Source: a virus. Taken from it: DNA of 31,499 nucleotides. The position numbers were made by a program, and so were the translations under genes. The stretch lies in IMG/VR virus record IMGVR_UViG_3300049477_000226, positions 1-31,499 of that record; one strand, written 5' to 3'. Below, piece by piece: positions 1-4,356 of the stretch. Numbering within the stretch: the first letter of the stretch is position 1; the number at the start of each line of letters is the position of its first letter. A model generated the notes under the pieces. That model was not told the DNA's origin, did no database searches, and saw only the letters and a list, made by a program, of their open reading frames with translations.

Positions 1-142
1 GGTCAATGCGGTCGTCTTCGGAGTAAGCGCCAAGCTGGGTGCACTTCCGGCGAACGTGCTTGCCGCTGAAGCGGTCGGTGTAAAACAGGCACCATTCGCC
101 GCGCCAGCGCAGCAAACGGGGCGGCTTGATGTGGCCGGCCAT
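1..142 (-). CDS. int: Phage integrase (tyrosine recombinase), N-terminal part, cut by window edge
   Basis: The minus-strand frame opens with ATG at 142 and runs off the left edge, giving about 47 residues. The visible part has an aromatic core (WCLFYTDRFSGKH) and a basic stretch (VRRKCTQLG). This resembles the N-terminal arm-binding domain of phage tyrosine integrases, which begins with a reading such as W-x-x-x-Y-T-D. The catalytic R-H-R-Y residues lie outside the window, so the assignment rests on this short motif and on position: the gene starts about 175 bases from a tRNA-derived attachment core, where phage integrases usually sit. Other frames of this stretch are longer but have unnatural Arg- and His-rich composition. 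An unrelated small DNA-binding protein cannot be excluded. Confidence 0.6.
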   Translation of the reverse strand, partial: MAGHIKPPRLLRWRGEWCLFYTDRFSGKHVRRKCTQLGAYSEDDRID

Positions 143-164
143 GCTCAATCTTCCAGGTGCAAAA

Positions 165-194
165 CTTGTACATCCTGAGTACATGGGTACAAGC
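165..194. repeat. Left-arm inverted repeat, candidate integrase arm site
   Basis: CTTGTAC (165-171) and GTACAAG (187-193) form a perfect 7-base inverted repeat with a 15-base spacer, about 125-150 bases left of the tRNA core. The same GTACA word recurs as two direct copies right of the core. Short repeats on both arms of a core are typical arm-type integrase sites. This role is inferred from layout only. Confidence 0.4.
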
Positions 195-317
195 CAAAAC
201 GCAGGAATGAGGGATAAAGCGGGCAGGCACTTCGAACACCCTCGAAGCCCCAAGCCAAAGGCAACCGAAGGCAAAACGCCCAAGCGGCGCGGCTGCACGG
301 AAACATGCCCGTTCGTC

Positions 318-362
318 TTTGGGACGTAGATGCCGCAGGTTCAAATCCTGTCACCCCGACCA
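318..362 (+). other. Attachment-site core: 3' part of tRNA-Pro(UGG)
   Basis: Read on the plus strand, these 45 bases match the end of a tRNA. They give a 7-base anticodon loop TTTGGGA (318-324, anticodon TGG at 320-322), the 3' anticodon strand CGTAG, a short variable region, a T-arm (GCAGG, TTCAAAT, CCTGT), the 3' acceptor strand CACCCCG, discriminator A and an encoded CCA. The matching 5' parts are absent: no CGGGGTG acceptor strand, no D-arm, and the bases before 318 do not pair with CGTAG. It is therefore not a functional tRNA but the 3' half that integrating phages carry or duplicate. The break near the anticodon loop marks the likely crossover end. Whether this is attP or attR is discussed in the findings. 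Confidence 0.8.
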
Positions 363-366
363 GCTT

Positions 367-402
367 GAAAGCCGCTTCCAGACATCAACGGATGCGGCTT
401 TC
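367..402 (+). terminator. Hairpin just after the tRNA 3' end
   Basis: GAAAGCCGC (367-375) pairs with GCGGCTTTC (394-402), a perfect 9-base stem around an 18-base loop, starting five bases after the CCA. The 3' arm itself supplies TTTC, and a TTT follows at 408-410. Position and shape fit a tRNA transcription terminator that was captured with the tRNA end. It could instead stop transcripts arriving from the minus-strand gene at 456-1058. The loop is long and the T-run weak, so function is uncertain. Confidence 0.45.
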
Positions 403-434
403 TGGCATTTGGTGGGGGCTCTCAATGGAATCCT

Positions 435-454
435 GTACACGCTTGGGTACACGC
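435..454. repeat. Right-arm direct repeat GTACACGC x2, candidate integrase arm sites
   Basis: GTACACGC occurs at 435-442 and again at 447-454, a 12-base period of about one helical turn. It shares GTACA with the left-arm repeat. It lies about 75-90 bases right of the tRNA core. Arm-type integrase binding is an inference. The second copy ends just before the stop of the gene at 456-1058. Confidence 0.4.
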
Positions 455-455
455 A

Positions 456-1058
456 TCAGGAGCTTTTCAGGGCGGCGCGCAGCTCCTGCCCCGCGAGATA
501 GAGACGCTTGTGGTCGATCACTTTGCTGCTGGGTTCGCGCGTCAGTGTGGCCCAGGGGATCAGATCCGTGAGCTTGCGTACTGTTTCGGGTCTTGCCCTT
601 GCTGTGCCATCGTGGGCCAGGTCGCGCAGGAAGTCGGCCACGGCCGCAGGCACGGTCACGGGTTTGCCGTCGACGGTAAGGATCTGGCGCACGCCTCGAG
701 GGCCACGCGGGGGAATCACAATGCGTGGCTGCGTCACTTGCGTCACCAGCGTCACGGATTCCGGCGCCGTGACGTCGAGCTGCCGGTGGTGGGTCCAGAC
801 TGCTGCGGCGATGCGCTGCACGCTCAGACGGTCAAGGGCCACACAGAGGGCCGCCTTGATCACAGGCCCATGACCGTTGCGCGCGTGGTAGTCGCTCCAG
901 TCGGCAATCCAGCTTGCGACGTGAGGTTCAAGGTCCAGAGGTCGAGCGGCCTGGGTGGCAATAAGCGTGATGGCCTTGAGTGCGGCGATCTCGGCAACAA
1001 ACGAGGCTTCCAGACCGGCCAGATGGCGGGCCTGCTCTGCGGGACTTATTGCGTGCAT
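456..1058 (-). CDS. Unrecognised protein between attachment core and accessory cassette
   Basis: This 200-residue frame starts at ATG 1058 and reads toward the att core and integrase. I do not recognise a family. The N-terminal 110 residues look helical and Ala/Leu-rich. The middle has a Pro/Gly/Arg patch (IPPRGPRGVRQI). The C-terminus is basic and helical and ends in KSS. There are no membrane segments, no paired cysteines and no catalytic motif I can name. No strong Shine-Dalgarno precedes the ATG, so the start is uncertain. A competing plus-strand frame over the same bases has Cys/His/Arg-rich composition typical of a shadow. Position near integrase suggests a lysogeny or accessory role, which is only a guess. 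Confidence 0.6.
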   Translation of the reverse strand: MHAISPAEQARHLAGLEASFVAEIAALKAITLIATQAARPLDLEPHVASWIADWSDYHARNGHGPVIKAALCVALDRLSVQRIAAAVWTHHRQLDVTAPESVTLVTQVTQPRIVIPPRGPRGVRQILTVDGKPVTVPAAVADFLRDLAHDGTARARPETVRKLTDLIPWATLTREPSSKVIDHKRLYLAGQELRAALKSS

Positions 1059-1139
1059 GGGTATGGCTCAGGTGCCCACGCCGGTCGTGCATCTGCCCGT
1101 AGGTGTTCGGCGTGGGAGTCAGCCAGCCAGTGTATCGGG

Positions 1140-1171
1140 CCACGCGACACAGCCTGGGGTGAATCGCGTGG
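1140..1171. promoter_or_regulatory. Inverted repeat in divergent intergenic region, candidate operator
   Basis: CCACGCGA (1140-1147) and TCGCGTGG (1164-1171) form a perfect 8-base inverted repeat with a 16-base spacer, so half-sites repeat every 24 bases, about two helical turns. It sits in the gap between the minus-strand gene starting at 1058 and the plus-strand cassette starting at 1287. A dimeric repressor acting on both directions would fit. No binding protein can be named. Confidence 0.35.
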
Positions 1172-1237
1172 TAGGCAGCGTCCTCAATTTCGCCTGAGCG
1201 GGTGTGCCAACATGCAGCCGCGCGCCCTGTCGTGACC

Positions 1238-1266
1238 TTGCAACTGTTGATAACATTGTTTACAAG
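1238..1266 (+). promoter_or_regulatory. Candidate promoter for the plus-strand accessory cassette
   Basis: TTGCAA (1238-1243) is followed after exactly 17 bases by TACAAG (1261-1266), four of six matches to each of the -35 and -10 consensus boxes. The stretch is clearly more AT-rich than its surroundings. Transcription would start near 1273, just upstream of the GAGGA ribosome site of the gene at 1287. The match is modest. Confidence 0.4.
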
Positions 1267-1286
1267 TGGCGCAAACGAGGACGCCG

Positions 1287-1544
1287 ATGGCAGATCAAGT
1301 AATCAAAGTGATGTGGCAAGGGAAGGAAGTCGAGGCAGAAATTGTACCTATCGGTGAAATGAAGGAAACCGTTCAGACTTACATTCTGAAGGACGGTTCG
1401 GTACTGAACGTGAGATTGGTGGTCATGCAGGTTGCACGTCTGAAACATGAGCACAACGAACAGGGCGACCCAGTTTACGTGATGAAAACACAAACCGCGG
1501 CTTCGGCAGTTGTCCCTGAGAACCTAAAAAAGAAGAAGTCATGA
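1287..1544 (+). CDS. Small basic-tailed protein, first gene of accessory cassette
   Basis: This is an 85-residue protein of unknown family. I chose ATG 1287 over the upstream GTG at 1266 because GAGGA sits five bases before it. The first 55 residues alternate charged and hydrophobic positions, suggesting a small beta-rich domain (VIKVMWQGKEVEAEIV and YILKDGSVLNVRLVV). The end is Lys-rich (KKKKS). There is no signal peptide. Its stop overlaps the next start in an ATGA, so the two are translationally coupled. Its place upstream of a PemK/MazF-like gene makes an antitoxin or partner role possible, but it does not look like a known AbrB, ribbon-helix-helix or Phd antitoxin. Confidence 0.7.
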   Translation: MADQVIKVMWQGKEVEAEIVPIGEMKETVQTYILKDGSVLNVRLVVMQVARLKHEHNEQGDPVYVMKTQTAASAVVPENLKKKKS

Positions 1545-1873
1545 TTGTCGAATGGGCTGTTACGGCGACGGTGATTTGCGCAACGACGCTAGGTGGCTGG
1601 CAGGCGTGCGATGGGGAGTTTGTGTCAACGCAGAAAGAAACGACCGCTGTGATTCGCCGCGTCGAATCTACCCGATTGATGAGTTCGTGTGCCGAATTGC
1701 CGGGTACGAACGAGTCGTTCACCGCCAGCACCTTGGTGACGTCTGGCCAAGACGATGAAGCGCAAGCCCGCTGGGTCCAGGAGAATGATGAGCGGTTCAA
1801 GATCTTTGAAGCGCTAGAGTCTGCTCCAGAAGAGGCACGAAAGCGCTTTGTCAGTCGGCGCAGGCCTGCCTAA
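1541..1873 (+). CDS. Small protein with hydrophobic N-terminus, second gene of cassette
   Basis: This 110-residue protein starts at ATG 1541 inside the stop of the preceding gene. The first 20-25 residues are hydrophobic (EWAVTATVICATTLGGW) and could be a signal or a single membrane segment, although no basic residues precede them. A cysteine at about residue 23 follows without a clear lipobox. The C-terminal third is charged and helical (QARWVQENDERFKIFEAL). No family is recognised. It lies between the cassette's first gene and a PemK/MazF-like gene 17 bases downstream, so it probably works with or is regulated alongside them. The start is fixed by the overlap. Confidence 0.6.
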   Translation: MIVEWAVTATVICATTLGGWQACDGEFVSTQKETTAVIRRVESTRLMSSCAELPGTNESFTASTLVTSGQDDEAQARWVQENDERFKIFEALESAPEEARKRFVSRRRPA

Positions 1874-1890
1874 TCGAGTCGGACTCCGAC

Positions 1891-2229
1891 ATGCTTTCAC
1901 TTACCAGAGGCGACGTTTATTGGATGAACGTCCCGTACATCCTGCCCCCGAGCGAGGAAACGAAATCGGAGTGTCGCCCGGTGATAATTTTGGCGCACAA
2001 TGGCACCGACATCATTGCCGGCATGATCACGACCCAAGACTACACAGATCGTGGCGCGATCAAGATTACCCCAGAAGACTACCTAATGGGCGGGACCACG
2101 AAGATACATTTTTTCCGTCCAGAACGGCTGCATTGCGACCACGTAGAATGGCTGGAAGAGCACATTGGCAGAGTGAGGAATCCGAAACTTCAAGAGTGCT
2201 TCGGTGCGCTTCACAAGCTGTTTTCCTGA
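1891..2229 (+). CDS. PemK/MazF-like protein, possible toxin
   Basis: This is a 112-residue protein. It begins with RGDVYWMNVPY, continues with CRPVIIL near residue 30 and IIAGMITTQDY near residue 42, and ends in an RV-x-x-x-KLQE-x-x-x-ALHKLF helix. This is the order seen in PemK/MazF (PF02452): an RGD-V start, an RPV-I strand, a variable T-T-containing strand and a terminal KL-x-x-AL helix. Members are usually about 110 residues and are mostly mRNA-cutting toxins. The insert after residue 13 is unusual. No standard antitoxin lies next to it; the two upstream cassette genes are the only candidates. It could therefore be a PemK-fold protein without toxin activity. Confidence 0.65.
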   Translation: MLSLTRGDVYWMNVPYILPPSEETKSECRPVIILAHNGTDIIAGMITTQDYTDRGAIKITPEDYLMGGTTKIHFFRPERLHCDHVEWLEEHIGRVRNPKLQECFGALHKLFS

Positions 2230-2384
2230 TCTTTCCGCCGTTCCCGTCCGCCACATTCATCGATCGCTGTGATCCCCGCCCGATGGTGGGCCAGCGCCCC
2301 ATAAACAGCAGCGCCCCAACTCTACGGTTAGAGCGTCACTGTGGCGCACGCAACAAGTCGGGGGAAATGCTGCGTCTCCCGCGC
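2230..2384. other. Intergenic gap between converging transcription units
   Basis: This 155-base gap separates the end of the plus-strand cassette from the end of the leftward late operon. A converging gap would be expected to hold a terminator. I see only short imperfect GC inverted repeats and no stem followed by a T-run, and no credible gene. Confidence 0.5.
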
Positions 2385-3107
2385 CTACGTCGTGATTTGG
2401 AAGGATGTCATGTCTACAGCCGCGCCACCTAGCGCCTGCGATGCAAAGTGACTGAAGCCCGAGTACCCACCCAGCACAAGCCGCCCCGCGTCAGTATCGT
2501 CGATGGTCGCCACGGTCGAACCGTTAATTTTGACCACCACCCTGATCCTGTCTGCCATGGTTGTAGCGGTCACCACCACGTCAGCCGGCGTCGTCGCGTC
2601 AAGGCCAGTGCAAGTGAAAGCAGCGCCGACAGCCGCATAGGCCCCGTTGTCGGAGCGATAGAGCTGACCAGCCGCGCCCACGCCGGCCGGAATGAGATCG
2701 AGACGATAGCCCTTGTCGCCCGCACCAAGCCCTGATCCGTCGTAGTCGGTTTGGTCCTTTGTCGTGTGCCGAAACAGCAGAGACGCCAGGTTGAGCCCGT
2801 CCACCATGCCAAAGAGCAGGCCGCCAATGGTGTAGGTGTTTGTCGCATCGTTCTCCACGATGGCAGCGCCGTAGGCCGTGAATCGGCCCGATAGGGCGCC
2901 GCTGAAGCGCCGACACACGGCCTTGCCAGCAACCGTGGTGTTCACGTCGCTGGTGCCGGTGCGGGTTTTTTGCGTCCAGAGTGTTGCGTCCAGACTCGGA
3001 TCGGACGCGGTTCCGCTGAACGTGTCCGAGAAGACAACGACCGCGCCGCCGCTCCCGTTGGCGCTGCGCGCGAAGCCAAAACCTGGTCCGAATCGAAAAA
3101 ATGCCAT
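2385..3107 (-). CDS. Tail-end lectin-like (LamG-type) protein, last gene of late operon
   Basis: This is about 240 residues from ATG 3107, chosen because AAGGGG lies six bases upstream; the longer frame adds seven unlikely residues. The chain is rich in Gly, Ala, Thr and Asp with alternating hydrophobics. It has the look of a concanavalin/LamG-type beta sandwich: a DTF-x-G start near residue 30, an LW-x-Q element, an RLDLIPAGVG strand, a VVVKINGSTVATIDDTDAG strand and an SGF-x-H-F end. Such folds occur in virion surface proteins that bind sugars. It is the last structural gene, next to other adhesin-like genes, so a role in host recognition is plausible. The family is inferred from pattern only. 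Confidence 0.6.
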   Translation of the reverse strand: MAFFRFGPGFGFARSANGSGGAVVVFSDTFSGTASDPSLDATLWTQKTRTGTSDVNTTVAGKAVCRRFSGALSGRFTAYGAAIVENDATNTYTIGGLLFGMVDGLNLASLLFRHTTKDQTDYDGSGLGAGDKGYRLDLIPAGVGAAGQLYRSDNGAYAAVGAAFTCTGLDATTPADVVVTATTMADRIRVVVKINGSTVATIDDTDAGRLVLGGYSGFSHFASQALGGAAVDMTSFQITT

Positions 3108-3148
3108 GTGTTCCCCTTGACGTGTCAAGTCCGCCAGTATCAGCCACC

Positions 3149-4354
3149 CTATAAATCCGCGTCCGCCGAGAAATGGATTGCAATCAGGTCGCCTACAGCC
3201 GTTGCCGCCACACCCGTTGAGTTGGTGTAGAAGTTTCGCGCCGTGCCGCTCGTTATCGTGGTCGCGCCCATGTCAGCCGCGCCGGTGATGTTGCGTGCAA
3301 GCGCGTTTGCCGCCGCTGGGTTGAACACCGTTACCGTTGGCGTTGCGCGCATCGGCACAACGTAGTCAACCAGGATGAATCCAGAGTTGGCCACAGCGCC
3401 AGCCTTGCCAGCCACGCCGCGTCGCTCGCCCGTTCCAGCACCCGCATTGGTCACGGGGACCGTGCCGGGAAGAAATGATTTCTGATAGAAGCGTTGCATG
3501 CGCAACCATTCGTCGGCGCTATTCGGCGGGCTCCATGCCTGTACAGCTTCGTCCAGCGTCAGCGAGATTTCCGCCGCAGAGAAACCAGCCGCCACGGCCA
3601 CCTGGTTGTTGCTCCAGATGAACACCACGAGATTCTTGCAGTTCGTCGGCACGGTAAACACGCCGCCGAATTGCTGCCAGCTTGTCGTGAGGGTCGCACG
3701 GTAAGCGTTTGTCTGCGACGTTACATTGTCACCCGTCTTGCCGCTCGTGGGCGCGATGTAGGCGAGGTTCGTCCCAAGCGTCGGGTCAACGCCGTTCGCG
3801 CCCGCCGCCGTGGTGAACAGCGACGCGCCTAACGGAATCGTGTCGAGTGTTCCGGCACTCGTTAGCTGAACCAGCGCGATGTTGTAATCGGCTCCAACCG
3901 TGGCCTTCATCTTGAGTTGCAGTCGCACGTTACGCCCGCGAAGCTGGCAGGCGTCTGAGCCTTCAATCGCCTGTGTGAAGCCATGTTTGCCCAGCGCGGT
4001 CGTTTTCAGGTGCGTGGCGTAGTAGCGGGAAATCAGGCCCGATTCCACGGCACCGCTCGAATCAACCTGCGTCACGCTCTGGCCGTTGTTCTCTGCCCAC
4101 TGTGCCCAGCCATCGAGCGTGAACTGCCGCCCCATGATGGTTGTATAGGTCGTGGCCGCCGCCGTTTGGCGTTGACGGAACTCAAAGCCTGCGTTGCGCA
4201 GCCAATTGAACTGAGAATCGCCGGACAACACGTTGATGATGCCTCGGTCGTCCTTGGTCATCGGCTTGCGAGTGGTCGTGTCTTCGTAGGCAATCAACTT
4301 GTCAGTTGCGGGAGTGCTCGGTTCCGCAGACTTACTAAATGTCAGGTAGCTCAT
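3149..4354 (-). CDS. Tail fibre / receptor-binding-like protein with carbohydrate-binding-type domain
   Basis: This is a 401-residue protein that starts two bases after the stop of the long fibre gene upstream. The N-terminal 35 residues look like a virion anchor. At about residue 48 the motif NWLRNAGFEFRQRQT appears, followed by a DGWAQW element. This resembles the NGGFEFWQRG...ADRW signature in many phage tail proteins with a carbohydrate-binding-module-like jelly-roll. The C-terminal 130 residues (near PTVTVFNPAAANA) form a repetitive Ala/Thr/Gly-rich tip typical of trimeric fibre ends. No enzyme motif is visible, so binding is more likely than cleavage. It is probably part of the adsorption apparatus. 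Confidence 0.65.
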   Translation of the reverse strand: MSYLTFSKSAEPSTPATDKLIAYEDTTTRKPMTKDDRGIINVLSGDSQFNWLRNAGFEFRQRQTAAATTYTTIMGRQFTLDGWAQWAENNGQSVTQVDSSGAVESGLISRYYATHLKTTALGKHGFTQAIEGSDACQLRGRNVRLQLKMKATVGADYNIALVQLTSAGTLDTIPLGASLFTTAAGANGVDPTLGTNLAYIAPTSGKTGDNVTSQTNAYRATLTTSWQQFGGVFTVPTNCKNLVVFIWSNNQVAVAAGFSAAEISLTLDEAVQAWSPPNSADEWLRMQRFYQKSFLPGTVPVTNAGAGTGERRGVAGKAGAVANSGFILVDYVVPMRATPTVTVFNPAAANALARNITGAADMGATTITSGTARNFYTNSTGVAATAVGDLIAIHFSADADL

Positions 4355-4356
4355 GG

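Noticed and set aside
270-365. A complete tRNA-Pro gene
   Set aside because: No acceptor 5' strand (CGGGGTG), no D-arm, and the bases before 318 do not pair with the 3' anticodon strand. Only the 3' part is present.
510-1235. A 241-residue plus-strand frame over the gene at 456-1058
   Set aside because: Rich in Cys, His, Arg and Gly in scattered order and overlapping the intergenic control region. The minus-strand frame reads more like a protein.
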